This document shows, piece by piece, positions 1-7,964 of a stretch of 64,000 bases of DNA (position 1 is the stretch's first letter; each line of letters opens with the position of its first letter). Made by a program: the position numbers and the translations under genes. The notes beneath the pieces were generated by a model that saw only the letters and a program-made list of their open reading frames with translations, was not told the DNA's origin and searched no databases. The stretch lies in the NCBI GenBank assembly GCA_937927335.1, contig CALBDU010000077.1:1-64000 (forward strand), given 5' to 3'. Source of the DNA: an uncultured Clostridium sp. Its GTDB lineage: Bacteria; Bacillota; Clostridia; Clostridiales; Clostridiaceae.

Positions 1-50
1 GCTGAAAGCTCTACCGAACCCCACGTCTAACGTGGGGTATTCTAAATACA
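1..50 (+). mobile_element. possible right end of an IS200/IS605-type element
   Basis: A perfect 7-bp stem, CCCCACG at 19-25 and CGTGGGG at 31-37 with a 5-nt loop, is preceded by GAAAGCTCTACCGAA. This layout resembles the hairpin at the right end of clostridial IS200/IS605 elements, where it follows tnpB and forms part of its guide RNA. No transposase gene lies inside the window, so the element body would have to be to the left. The hairpin could instead be a plain terminator of a gene outside the window. The assignment is inference from resemblance. Confidence 0.4.
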
Positions 51-76
51 AAAAACCGGCTGGATAGCCGGCTTTA
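51..76 (-). terminator. intrinsic terminator after thl
   Basis: Read on the minus strand, a 6-bp stem (CCGGCT / AGCCGG) is followed by a run of six T. It lies just past the thl stop codon and would end the crt-hbd-thl transcript. Confidence 0.85.
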
Positions 77-82
77 GCAAAA

Positions 83-1264
83 TTATTTACACATTTCTAT
101 GATTATGGAGGTTCCCATGCCCCCCCCTATACAAAGGGTAGCAAGTCCTGTTTTAAGATCCCTTTTCTTCATTTCATATATAAGGGAGGTTAGTATTCTG
201 GCTCCTGAACAGCCTATTGGATGACCCAAAGCTATTGCTCCGCCATTTACATTCACCTTATTCATATCAAAATTAAGATCCTTGGAAACTGCCAGGCACT
301 GGGATGCAAAGGCTTCATTTGCCTCTATAAGATCCAGATCAGCCACTGTGAGTCCGGCCTTTTCAAGTGTGAGCTTGGTAGAGTAGTATGGTCCGTAGCC
401 CATAATTGAAGGATCTACCCCTCTGGAGCCATAAGAAACTATTTTTGCAAGCGGCTTTATCCCAAGCTCCTTTGCCTTTTCTCCGCTCATTACCACCAGG
501 GCTGCTGCTCCGTCATTGATGCCGGATGCATTGCCAGCTGTTACAGTACCATCCTTTTTAAAGGCAGGCTTAAGCTTTCCAAGAGATTCAACAGTGGTTC
601 CAAACCTTGGGAATTCATCTGTATCAAACACAATATCTCCCTTTTTATTTTTTATAACTACAGGTACTATCTCGTCTTTGAACCTGCCGGTTTTCACTGC
701 ATTTTCAGCCTTTTGCTGTGAGGCTGCTGCGAATTCGTCCTGCATTTCCCTGGTTATACCCCATTGCTCAGCTACATTTTCTGCAGTTATTCCCATATGG
801 TAATCATTAAACACATCCCAAAGTCCGGCATTAACCATCTCGTCCACCATCTTTCCATCGCCCATTCTTAAGCCCCATCTTGCACCATGGACTACATATG
901 GTGTCATTGACATATTTTCTGTTCCACCTGCCACTACTATATCTGCGTCCCCTGCTTTAATTATCTGTGCGGCCAGGGCAACTGCTCTCAAGCCTGAACC
1001 ACATACCTTGTTTATTGTGAAAGCTGGAATTTCATCAGGTATTCCTGCTTTAATAAGTGTCTGTCTCGCAGGGTTCTGACCCTGTCCTACCTGCAGCACA
1101 TTGCCAAAAACCACTTCATCCACCATTTCAGGCTTTACTTCTGCTCTTGCTAATGCTTCCTTTATTACTATTCCTCCAAGGTCCACTGCCTTTACATCCT
1201 TAAGGCTCCCTCCAAATTTTCCTATGGCAGTTCTTACTGCACTTGCTATAACAACTTCTTTCAC
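83..1264 (-). CDS. thl: acetyl-CoA C-acetyltransferase (thiolase)
   Basis: This enzyme condenses two acetyl-CoA to acetoacetyl-CoA, or runs the reverse thiolysis, in the cytoplasm. The 393-residue length is normal. The acyl-enzyme cysteine is Cys88 in KVCGSGLRAV. The C-terminal GHPIGCSGARI motif carries the catalytic His, and LCIGGGMGTS carries the second Cys. The start is GTG at 1264, 5 nt after AGGAGGAAACACA. It is the last gene of a crt-hbd-thl run and is followed at once by a terminator. bcd and etfAB, which normally complete butyryl-CoA synthesis, are not next to it here. Confidence 0.97.
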   Translation of the reverse strand: MKEVVIASAVRTAIGKFGGSLKDVKAVDLGGIVIKEALARAEVKPEMVDEVVFGNVLQVGQGQNPARQTLIKAGIPDEIPAFTINKVCGSGLRAVALAAQIIKAGDADIVVAGGTENMSMTPYVVHGARWGLRMGDGKMVDEMVNAGLWDVFNDYHMGITAENVAEQWGITREMQDEFAAASQQKAENAVKTGRFKDEIVPVVIKNKKGDIVFDTDEFPRFGTTVESLGKLKPAFKKDGTVTAGNASGINDGAAALVVMSGEKAKELGIKPLAKIVSYGSRGVDPSIMGYGPYYSTKLTLEKAGLTVADLDLIEANEAFASQCLAVSKDLNFDMNKVNVNGGAIALGHPIGCSGARILTSLIYEMKKRDLKTGLATLCIGGGMGTSIIIEMCK

Positions 1265-1300
1265 TGTGTTTCCTCCTTTATCTGCTCTTTTTTATATGTT

Positions 1301-1380
1301 CTTCATCTTATTTGCGCCTACATCATCTTATTGCTGCTTACATTATCTTACTTGCTTCTTACATCATCTTACTTGTAGCT
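1301..1380. repeat. degenerate ~20-bp tandem repeat between hbd and thl
   Basis: Four imperfect units of 20-21 bp (starting near 1301, 1321, 1341 and 1362) share the core CATCATCTTA-TTGC-CTTA. The last unit runs into the final codons of hbd. It fills the spacer between hbd and thl. No hairpin is evident. Confidence 0.7.
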
Positions 1381-2211
1381 GAAAAAGCCTTTACCGGTTT
1401 TTCTTCCCAGATATCCTGCCCTTACCATTTTCTTAAGCAGTGGATGAGGTCTGTATTTTGAATCGGAAAACTCTGTATATAGCACATTCATTATATAAAG
1501 CACCACATCGTTGCCAACCAGATCTGAAAGGGCCAAAGGTCCTATGGGGTGATTTGCTCCAAGCTTCATGGCCAGATCAATTTCTTCTGCAGTGGCTACT
1601 CCTTCTGCCAGTATTCCTATAGCCTCATTTATCATAGGGATTAGGATTCTATTAACTACAAAGCCTGGAGCTTCATTAACCTCTACAGGCTCCTTGCCAA
1701 GTATCTTAGCCGTATCAATTATCTTTTCCTTGGTTTCCTCTGAGGTTACGATTCCCTTGATTACCTCTATAAGCTTCATTACAGGCACCGGATTAAAAAA
1801 GTGCATTCCTATGACCTTGTCCGGCCTCATTGTTGCACTTGCAACATCTGTTATAGATAAGGAGGATGTATTAGTTGCCAGTATACATTCCGGCTTGCAT
1901 AGCTTGTCCAGTTCGGCAAATATTTTTTTCTTAAGCTCCATGTTTTCAACGGCAGCTTCTACCACCAAATCTGCATCCTTAACCATATCCATATCTGTGG
2001 TGATGGTTACATTACCTAATATTTCATTTTTTCTTTCTTCCGTGATTTTACCCTTTTCAAAGGATTTATTCAGGTTCTTTTCAATGCTCTTCAGGCCCCT
2101 TAATATAAATTCATCTTTTATATCTCTCATAATAACCTGGCAGCCCGCTTCCGCAAAAACCTGCACAATACCGGAGCCCATAGTTCCTGCTCCAATAACA
2201 AATACCTTCAT
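1369..2211 (-). CDS. hbd: 3-hydroxybutyryl-CoA dehydrogenase
   Basis: This enzyme reduces acetoacetyl-CoA to 3-hydroxybutyryl-CoA with NAD(P)H. The protein has 280 residues, usual for clostridial Hbd. An N-terminal Rossmann fold carries GAGTMGSG at residues 7-14. TNTSSLSI and the catalytic His137 in MHFFNPVPVMKLIE follow. The C-terminal 3HCDH domain ends in the typical LGRKTGKGFFSYK. It lies between crt (about 60 bp upstream) and thl (about 105 bp downstream) on the same strand with good ribosome binding sites, so the three are probably co-transcribed. Confidence 0.97.
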   Translation of the reverse strand: MKVFVIGAGTMGSGIVQVFAEAGCQVIMRDIKDEFILRGLKSIEKNLNKSFEKGKITEERKNEILGNVTITTDMDMVKDADLVVEAAVENMELKKKIFAELDKLCKPECILATNTSSLSITDVASATMRPDKVIGMHFFNPVPVMKLIEVIKGIVTSEETKEKIIDTAKILGKEPVEVNEAPGFVVNRILIPMINEAIGILAEGVATAEEIDLAMKLGANHPIGPLALSDLVGNDVVLYIMNVLYTEFSDSKYRPHPLLKKMVRAGYLGRKTGKGFFSYK

Positions 2212-2236
2212 AATAAATTCCTCCTAATTTTTTCCT

Positions 2237-2273
2237 TATCTGATATCTGATGTGGCTGTCACCAGCTTGTCTA
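2237..2273 (-). repeat. stop-codon-linked dispersed repeat, copy 1
   Basis: Read on the minus strand, the element starts at the crt stop codon (TAG) and runs ACAAGCTGGTGACAGCCAC followed by ATCAGATATCAGATA. It contains a small hairpin, GCTG-GTGA-CAGC. The same element follows the stop codons of the permease gene at 33933 and the racemase gene at 53345. Confidence 0.85.
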
Positions 2274-3050
2274 TTTTACCTCAAATACAGGTTTTCTTTT
2301 TTCTACAAAGGCTGTCATGCCTTCCTTCTGGTCCTGGGTTGCAAAGCAGAGGCTGAAAAGATTCTTTTCAATGTCTATGGCTGTGTCCATATCTGTTTCA
2401 TATCCTCTGTTTACAGCTTCCTTGGTGTATCTTACTGCCAGCTGGCCCTTGCTTAGAATTTCATTTGCCAAGGCATATACTGTATCCATAAGCTCATCCT
2501 TTGTAACCACCTTGTTAACCAGGCCTATTCTTTCTGCCTCAATTGCTTCAATTATTCTGCAGGAAAACAGCAGCTCCTTTGCCCTGCCAAGACCTACAAG
2601 CCTTGAAAGCCTTTGGGTTCCTGAAAATCCTGGGGTTATGCCAAGTCCTGTCTCCGGCTGGCCAAATTTTGCGTTGTCCGATGCAATTCTTATATCGCAG
2701 CACATGGCCAATTCACAGCCTCCTCCAAGGGCAAAGCCGTTTACTGCAGCTATGACAGGTATGGGCAGAGTTTCAATTTTTCTGAAAACCTCTGCGCCTA
2801 TTTTTGAAAACCTTGCTGCTGATGCAGGATTCATTTCCTTCATTTCCACTATATCCGCCCCAGCCACGAAGGATTTCCCTTCTCCTGTTAAAACAAGGAG
2901 CTGAATATCCACATTATTACTTATTAATTCGACAGCCCTGCCAAGCTCCTCTATTACTTCTGTATTTAAAGCATTAAGGGCTTTGGGTCTGCTCATGGTC
3001 ACTGTGCAGATTTTTTTATCAACTTCAAATTTAAGGTTTTTAAATTCCAT
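2271..3050 (-). CDS. crt: 3-hydroxybutyryl-CoA dehydratase (crotonase)
   Basis: This enzyme dehydrates 3-hydroxybutyryl-CoA to crotonyl-CoA. The enoyl-CoA hydratase fold carries the oxyanion-hole segment SFVAGADIVEM and both catalytic glutamates: Glu113 in GGGCELAMCCD and Glu133 in GQPETGLGITPG. I chose ATG at 3050 (259 residues). AGGAG sits 8 nt before it, while the GTG nine bases upstream overlaps that ribosome binding site. It is the first of the crt-hbd-thl genes and may also be read from the luxC operon upstream. Confidence 0.96.
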   Translation of the reverse strand: MEFKNLKFEVDKKICTVTMSRPKALNALNTEVIEELGRAVELISNNVDIQLLVLTGEGKSFVAGADIVEMKEMNPASAARFSKIGAEVFRKIETLPIPVIAAVNGFALGGGCELAMCCDIRIASDNAKFGQPETGLGITPGFSGTQRLSRLVGLGRAKELLFSCRIIEAIEAERIGLVNKVVTKDELMDTVYALANEILSKGQLAVRYTKEAVNRGYETDMDTAIDIEKNLFSLCFATQDQKEGMTAFVEKRKPVFEVK

Positions 3051-3082
3051 TTTAAACACTCCTTTATATTTATTAGGTTAAG

Positions 3083-3111
3083 ATTTTATTCTTCGCCAAT
3101 ATTAAGCTCAA
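3083..3111 (-). promoter_or_regulatory. probable promoter of crt-hbd-thl
   Basis: On the minus strand TTGAGC (3111-3106) is followed after 17 nt by TAAAAT (3088-3083). It lies in the 68-bp gap between luxC and crt, where no terminator is seen. crt could therefore be transcribed both from here and by read-through. Confidence 0.55.
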
Positions 3112-3118
3112 AATATAG

Positions 3119-4456
3119 TTAAATATTTAGTGAACACCATCTTACAAGCTCACCTAACAGATAATTTCCATCCCAGGGATAGTCGTAAATATTCATGGCT
3201 CCAAGGGCAGTAATCCTGTCCACACCTCGCCTTGATATTATATCTGCAAAACTTGCAGCTCTTTTCTTATCTAAAGTTGCCAGACCTACAGTCTGTATTT
3301 TCTTTGTTATAAGCTTTTGGATATTAAAAATATCATCAATATATTTTATATAGATGCATCTGCCTCCAAGGGGCTCCTTCAAGGACAATTGCCCATCTAC
3401 CAGTATTGACCAGGATAAATCCCTGCTTGCAATACATCGTCTTTGAAGCTCCAGCTCATAACGTCCTCTTTCATTTATTATCCTTGAAGCAACAGCCTGA
3501 GATACTATATTAGGATACCTTTTGGCAGCCTTGGAAAGAGCTATTGACAGCATTTCACCTATGGTTTCCGCCTGCTGCCTTGTGCCCTCTACAAACAGCA
3601 CATGGGGCGATGAACAGGCCTTTTGCTCAAACTGAATTATATCCTGTGCAAAGGCTGCTACATAATTATTCAAAGTATATTGAGACTTATGAATGCCCAG
3701 TGTCTCAGCAGCCTGGGTATGTTCAGCCATTGAAGCCAGTGTTTTATCAATAACAGCAAAGGAATACTTTGGACCGAATACCACATCCCTGCAAGTGGTC
3801 TTTTTAGGCAGCAGGTTTATGGAATCAACTGCTTCCTGCCCTCCCCAGATTACCCTTGCATCAGCCAGCAGCGACATTTCTGCGTTTAGCTTTCTGTCAT
3901 GGCTGTCAAAGCATACTACCGAAATATTTTTTATTAAATCATTGGAATTATAAATTTTACCTTCATGGCTTACCTCTATGTTACCTAAAAGGCCAATTAA
4001 TTCCAAAACATCCAATATATTATCCTCAGGTATTCTCAAAAGGCTTGAATTTCTTCCTAAAGCAGCCTGCAGCATGGAATACACCGCCAGTGTTCTTATA
4101 TTTCCAGCAATCCAATGACATACGAGCCCTCTAGGCTGTGCCTTCATAAGCTTTCCACCAGCAGTTGATGTAAAACTCTCAAGGCAGGTTTTGTCTCCCA
4201 CACTGCATTTTATCAGCTTTTCAATATTATTCTCCTTAAGAAAAAAAGAAAGGTAAGCACTTCCCTCTTTCTTCAATATATCTTTATTCCCAGCTATGAT
4301 TTTGCTCCATCTGTCCAGCATGGTTACAATTGCTTGCACCGGAATTTCATGGAGCAGCTCCTGATTATCCTTCAATATTGCTTCAATTTTAGTGAAGCCT
4401 TCAAGGTGAACTCCTTTTTCATGAAATTCCCCATCAAGGAGATAACAATTTATCAT
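3119..4456 (-). CDS. luxC: LuxC-like fatty acyl reductase
   Basis: The protein belongs to the LuxC branch of the aldehyde dehydrogenase superfamily. It reduces an activated acyl group, held on LuxE or as a thioester, to the aldehyde with NADPH. The length of 445 residues is close to the usual ~480. The catalytic Cys281 lies in the family signature QKACSSPHVLFVE. LVCHWIAGNIRTL and RIPEDN fit the cofactor-binding half. Its start overlaps the stop of the LuxE-like gene by 4 bp (ATGA). No luxAB is present, so a role in light emission is unlikely. Making an aldehyde or alcohol from an acyl group is the plausible role. Confidence 0.85.
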   Translation of the reverse strand: MINCYLLDGEFHEKGVHLEGFTKIEAILKDNQELLHEIPVQAIVTMLDRWSKIIAGNKDILKKEGSAYLSFFLKENNIEKLIKCSVGDKTCLESFTSTAGGKLMKAQPRGLVCHWIAGNIRTLAVYSMLQAALGRNSSLLRIPEDNILDVLELIGLLGNIEVSHEGKIYNSNDLIKNISVVCFDSHDRKLNAEMSLLADARVIWGGQEAVDSINLLPKKTTCRDVVFGPKYSFAVIDKTLASMAEHTQAAETLGIHKSQYTLNNYVAAFAQDIIQFEQKACSSPHVLFVEGTRQQAETIGEMLSIALSKAAKRYPNIVSQAVASRIINERGRYELELQRRCIASRDLSWSILVDGQLSLKEPLGGRCIYIKYIDDIFNIQKLITKKIQTVGLATLDKKRAASFADIISRRGVDRITALGAMNIYDYPWDGNYLLGELVRWCSLNI

Positions 4457-5601
4457 AGTCTTTCTCCCTCCCGTTCTGCGAAGGTATCTCCACAGCCTCT
4501 GGTCTCGGATTTTTCAACCCTCGCTTTGAACCTGAAGTATTTTCCTTTTCTCCCGCAGCCGCAGTCATCAATACCCATAAATTCCCCCATGTCTTCAGTG
4601 AGCACAGCCTGGGAAGGATAACTGCTGCCAAGGATGCTCATTACCTCAATGATGCCGGTTTCATTAACTGAAACCTCATCCAGAGTATTTATGTCCCTTA
4701 TTATGACCTCTGCAAAATCTGGCACATGCTTGTTTCCACAGGGGCAGTCAATAAAAACCACTCCCACCTGCTCAACCATTCCATAAAAGTCGATAATGTT
4801 TTCTAAAGAGGTACCGAATACTTCAGCTGCAGCCCTGGAGAACTCCTCCTTGGAAACCTTCTCTGATGTTAGCTTTTTCCAGCCGCCGCTGTGGAGCAGC
4901 TTCATATTTGGTAGGTTCAGCCTTATGCCCTGATCCAGCAATTTCTTAACAAACCTGCTCCAAATTATATAGGTAAAGCCATAAACCAGTATTTCCTCAT
5001 CCTTATATTTATTCTGGAAATCAATCAGCTTTTCCATATTAATATCCAGGGTTCCATCAACATTTTTTTCCATAACATAGCAAATATCATTGCCAAAACT
5101 GCACATGCCCCTTACTGCGGCACCACGGGCGGTTAGTTTTCCTCCTTTGGAATTTACCTCCATTGTATCTATAAAAAGCAGAGGTCTCCTTTTTGACCCG
5201 AGGAAATTTCTTAAGGTGGCTGTCAAGGCCTGGGACTGCCTTCTGGAGGTAGCCTTATCCAGGTATATTTTACTGGGTATTCCTGAAGTAGTGGCGCTGG
5301 AATTCAGAACTCTGAATACCTCATTGCTGTCACAGGTTATCAGATCAAACTCCTTGAACATATTAACCGGTATGAAGGGTACATCCTTAAGGTTTTTAAG
5401 ACAGGAGCCATGGAACCCTCTTGACTTGTACAGCTTTTTTATGTTTTCATTTGTTTTATTGGCCTCCAGCTGGTTTTTCATGATATTCACCAGCAGTTTT
5501 TCCTTTTCAGCCTGGGGCTTTTCAAACTGATTATCAAAAATCAAAGCTTCAATAAGCTCTTCATTTTCCAAATTAATCACCAATCTTCTTTCAAATTCCA
5601 T
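4453..5601 (-). CDS. luxE: LuxE-like acyl-protein synthetase / acyl transferase
   Basis: This LuxE-family member belongs to the ANL adenylating group. In bioluminescent bacteria LuxE activates a fatty acid and passes it through its own cysteine to LuxC. The 382 residues match LuxE length. SSATTSGIPSKIYL at residues 101-114 is the phosphate-binding loop. FYGMVEQVG and a Cys-rich stretch with DCPCGNKHVP and DDCGCGRKGKYFR follow. It overlaps luxC by 4 bp and follows the AMP ligase by 13 bp. The ACP and ligase next door suggest that the acyl donor may be an acyl-ACP. Confidence 0.85.
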   Translation of the reverse strand: MEFERRLVINLENEELIEALIFDNQFEKPQAEKEKLLVNIMKNQLEANKTNENIKKLYKSRGFHGSCLKNLKDVPFIPVNMFKEFDLITCDSNEVFRVLNSSATTSGIPSKIYLDKATSRRQSQALTATLRNFLGSKRRPLLFIDTMEVNSKGGKLTARGAAVRGMCSFGNDICYVMEKNVDGTLDINMEKLIDFQNKYKDEEILVYGFTYIIWSRFVKKLLDQGIRLNLPNMKLLHSGGWKKLTSEKVSKEEFSRAAAEVFGTSLENIIDFYGMVEQVGVVFIDCPCGNKHVPDFAEVIIRDINTLDEVSVNETGIIEVMSILGSSYPSQAVLTEDMGEFMGIDDCGCGRKGKYFRFKARVEKSETRGCGDTFAEREGERL

Positions 5602-5614
5602 TTGTTTATACCTA

Positions 5615-7081
5615 TTATTGCATTTCCTTTAATTTTTTCAACAGTACCTTTCCTGATGAATTTTTTGGCAGCGAATCCATAAGTACCACTATTTTTGGCA
5701 CCTTGTGCCTTGCCAGCCTTTCAGAGCAGAAATCAATAATATATTTTTCATCAATGGAGCAATGGTTGTGTTTTAGTACCACGAAAGCCTTAACAGCTTC
5801 TCCCAGTATTTCGTGGGGAACTCCCACCACCACGCATTCCACCACTTCCGGTATTTTAACGATTACATTTTCTATATCTCTGGGGCTTATCCTGTTTCCC
5901 CCGGATTTTATTATATTCTTTTCCCTGGATACCACATAAATGTACCCATCCTCATCTACAGTGCCTATATCACCAGTGAACAACAGACCGTTTCTTATTA
6001 CCTCCCTGGTGCCTTCCTCATCATTTAGGTACCCCTTCATGATGTTGCCGCCTTTAACTGCAATTTCACCTGTTTCTCCAGGCTTCACCTGCTGTCCTTC
6101 CTTGTTGAGCACGAAAAGCTTTGTGCCTGGAATTCCCTTTCCTATGGATCCCATCTTGGTTTTTACCATGGCTGGAGGAAGGTATGAAAGCCGGGCAGTT
6201 GCTTCAGTTTGTCCATACATTATGAACAGCTCCACACCTTTAAGCACTTCAGTAAGCTCCAATATATAGGTGTCCTGAAGCTTGCCTCCTGCCTGGGTAA
6301 TATATTTTAAGGAAGGGAGGTTGCGATCTTTAATATCAGTCATTCTCAGCAATATCTGAAAGGTACTGGGTACTCCTGCAAAGCCTGTACACTGATATTT
6401 ATTTATATCTGTAAGAACAGTATCGGGAAACATAAACCGGTTGTTTATAACCAGGCTTCCCCCGCATCTCAAATGTGTATTTAAAAGTGAGGTGCCATAG
6501 CAGTAGTAAAATGGCAGCACCACTTCCATTCTGTCATTTTCCCTCAAATTAAGATAGCTTATGATTGATTCAGTATTATACATTAGATTGTAGTGGGTGA
6601 GCATAACTCCCTTAGGTCTGTCCGTGGAGCCTGAGGTAAACATGATTACTGCCACATCTTCCCTTGGTGCCACGGCCGCACCTTCTGTAATTCCCATTTC
6701 ACAAAGCTCTAAAGCCTTTTCAGTATAAATGTCAAAATCCGCAGTGTTTAGGCTATTAAGCTTTTTCAAATGCTTTTCCTCAGCAAAGATGGTTTTAATG
6801 CTTAAGGTTTCAATTATATATTCAAGCTCATCCAAAGGTGCTGAAGGGTTTACAGGAACGCATATACATCCGCTTTTAATAATTCCGTAGAAAGCCTTTA
6901 TAAAAAAAGGTGAGTTTTCTGAAACCACCAGCACTGCCTTACCCTTTAATGGGAAGCACAGCTTATTCACAAAATCTATTCCCTGGCAAAGCTCCTTGTA
7001 GGATAACTCCTGATTTTTGTGGATTACTGCTGTTTTATCAAGGTTCCTTGAATGCTGGAATACGTATTCAGTAAAGGTCAT
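5615..7081 (-). CDS. AMP-dependent acyl-CoA/acyl-ACP ligase
   Basis: This adenylate-forming enzyme (488 residues) activates a carboxylic acid with ATP and loads it on CoA or a carrier protein. Motifs are the P-loop MFTSGSTDRPKGVM (about residue 147, with Asp where Gly is usual), MYGQTEAT, FTGDIGTVDEDGYIY, SREKNIIKSGGNRI and the C-terminal NSSGKVLLKKL with the catalytic Lys. Its start overlaps the ACP stop by 4 bp, so loading that ACP is the natural guess. The substrate cannot be read from the sequence. Confidence 0.9.
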   Translation of the reverse strand: MTFTEYVFQHSRNLDKTAVIHKNQELSYKELCQGIDFVNKLCFPLKGKAVLVVSENSPFFIKAFYGIIKSGCICVPVNPSAPLDELEYIIETLSIKTIFAEEKHLKKLNSLNTADFDIYTEKALELCEMGITEGAAVAPREDVAVIMFTSGSTDRPKGVMLTHYNLMYNTESIISYLNLRENDRMEVVLPFYYCYGTSLLNTHLRCGGSLVINNRFMFPDTVLTDINKYQCTGFAGVPSTFQILLRMTDIKDRNLPSLKYITQAGGKLQDTYILELTEVLKGVELFIMYGQTEATARLSYLPPAMVKTKMGSIGKGIPGTKLFVLNKEGQQVKPGETGEIAVKGGNIMKGYLNDEEGTREVIRNGLLFTGDIGTVDEDGYIYVVSREKNIIKSGGNRISPRDIENVIVKIPEVVECVVVGVPHEILGEAVKAFVVLKHNHCSIDEKYIIDFCSERLARHKVPKIVVLMDSLPKNSSGKVLLKKLKEMQ

Positions 7082-7320
7082 AGAGCTACGCCGTATTTGG
7101 ATAAAATATCTTTGATGGCTCCTATGTTATACATTCTTGACACATCCACTACATCCAGATTTATGGAGAATGCATCTTCAAAGCCAGATACAAGCTCTAC
7201 CTGGGCCAGGGAATCCCAGTCTTCTATTTCATCCGGTCCCATATCGTCAGTTATCTCATCAATATTTTTAATTCCCAGTGATTCAACTAAAACTTTTTTA
7301 AATTTTTCTATATTAGACAT
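7078..7320 (-). CDS. acyl carrier protein
   Basis: An 80-residue carrier protein. The phosphopantetheine site is Ser37 in EDWDSLAQVEL, and helix I and helix III regions are normal. I chose ATG at 7320, preceded by TTGGAGGTTGAAATT. The frame stays open 60 bp further upstream, but no ribosome binding site is there. It is the first gene of the acyl ligase-luxE-luxC operon. It is a second, pathway-specific ACP rather than the fatty-acid synthase one, judged by context. Confidence 0.93.
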   Translation of the reverse strand: MSNIEKFKKVLVESLGIKNIDEITDDMGPDEIEDWDSLAQVELVSGFEDAFSINLDVVDVSRMYNIGAIKDILSKYGVAL

Positions 7321-7383
7321 AATTTCAACCTCCAATTTTTTTGCTATATATTTATATTTAAGTAGCAATAATTGTGCCAAAAC

Positions 7384-7428
7384 AAAAAAAGCCCTTATTT
7401 ACTGTCTTTTATCAGCAAAGAGGGCTTG
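7384..7428 (-). terminator. terminator or leader attenuator before the ACP operon
   Basis: On the minus strand AGCCCT and TTTGCTG pair with CAGTAAA and AGGGCT, and a run of seven T follows. It lies 95 bp after the thioesterase stop and 65 bp before the ACP start. It can end the upstream transcript. It also lies downstream of a promoter candidate near 7475-7503, so it may act as an attenuator. Confidence 0.75.
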
Positions 7429-7439
7429 CAAAGTCAATG

Positions 7440-7503
7440 TTGTTGCATATTTGCAACGATAGCTATAAATTTGCAAATACTTATAGTTCAACTTTAATGT
7501 TGC
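7440..7503 (-). promoter_or_regulatory. promoter candidate and TTGCAA palindromes for the ACP-lux operon
   Basis: On the minus strand TTGAAC is followed after 17 nt by TTATAG. Overlapping and downstream are GTTGCA-n4-TGCAAC (a perfect 6-bp inverted repeat near 7441-7456) and ATTTGCAAAT. Further TTGCAA half-sites lie at 7428 and 7517. The clustering suggests an operator, but the regulator is unknown. Confidence 0.45.
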
Positions 7504-7522
7504 TTTATTGCATCGTGTTTCA

Positions 7523-7939
7523 TTATTGCAACAAAAGAAGCTTTTCCCATATATCAGGATGTTTTTTCTTTAAATTTATAATTCTAAAGGTATGACTGTC
7601 CACAAAAGGCTGCACTGTTTTGCCCCTGGCCAAAAGCTTTCCGTCTCTTTCCCGGATGATGTCATAATGCAGCTCTACCTTCACGGGACTCAGTTCCCCC
7701 AAGGTAGTTTCTACCAAAAGTTCATCTCCATACTTTGCGCCTTCAATGTACCTGCATTGTGTTTCTGCCAGGGGCATCATAACCCCCTGGTTTTCCATAT
7801 CGATGTATTTGATGCCGCTGCCGGCGATAAAATCCTCCCGAGCGGTTTCAAAATATACATAGTGGATAGAGTGGTGCACTATTCCCATCTGGTCTGTCTC
7901 TGCGTACCTCACCTTGAGCTTTGTTGTGCTTTTATACAT
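7523..7939 (-). CDS. acyl-CoA thioesterase, 4HBT/YbgC hot-dog family
   Basis: The protein hydrolyses an acyl-CoA thioester. The hot-dog fold signature VRYAETDQMGIVHHSIHYVYFE carries the catalytic Asp. I chose ATG at 7939 (138 residues), five bases after GGAGG. The reading frame could begin at a TTG four codons earlier. It follows the SufB-like gene by 25 bp and is probably co-transcribed with it, although no functional link with Fe-S assembly is obvious. It may serve the acyl pathway downstream. Confidence 0.88.
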   Translation of the reverse strand: MYKSTTKLKVRYAETDQMGIVHHSIHYVYFETAREDFIAGSGIKYIDMENQGVMMPLAETQCRYIEGAKYGDELLVETTLGELSPVKVELHYDIIRERDGKLLARGKTVQPFVDSHTFRIINLKKKHPDIWEKLLLLQ

Positions 7940-7964
7940 TTGTTCCTCCAATTCTCCTGCCTGC

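Noticed and set aside
2317..2904. A 195-codon plus-strand frame opposite crt
   Set aside because: It is a shadow of the crotonase gene, which has all catalytic motifs on the minus strand.
3119..5601. A bioluminescence operon
   Set aside because: luxC and luxE homologs are present but luxA and luxB are not, and the host is anaerobic.
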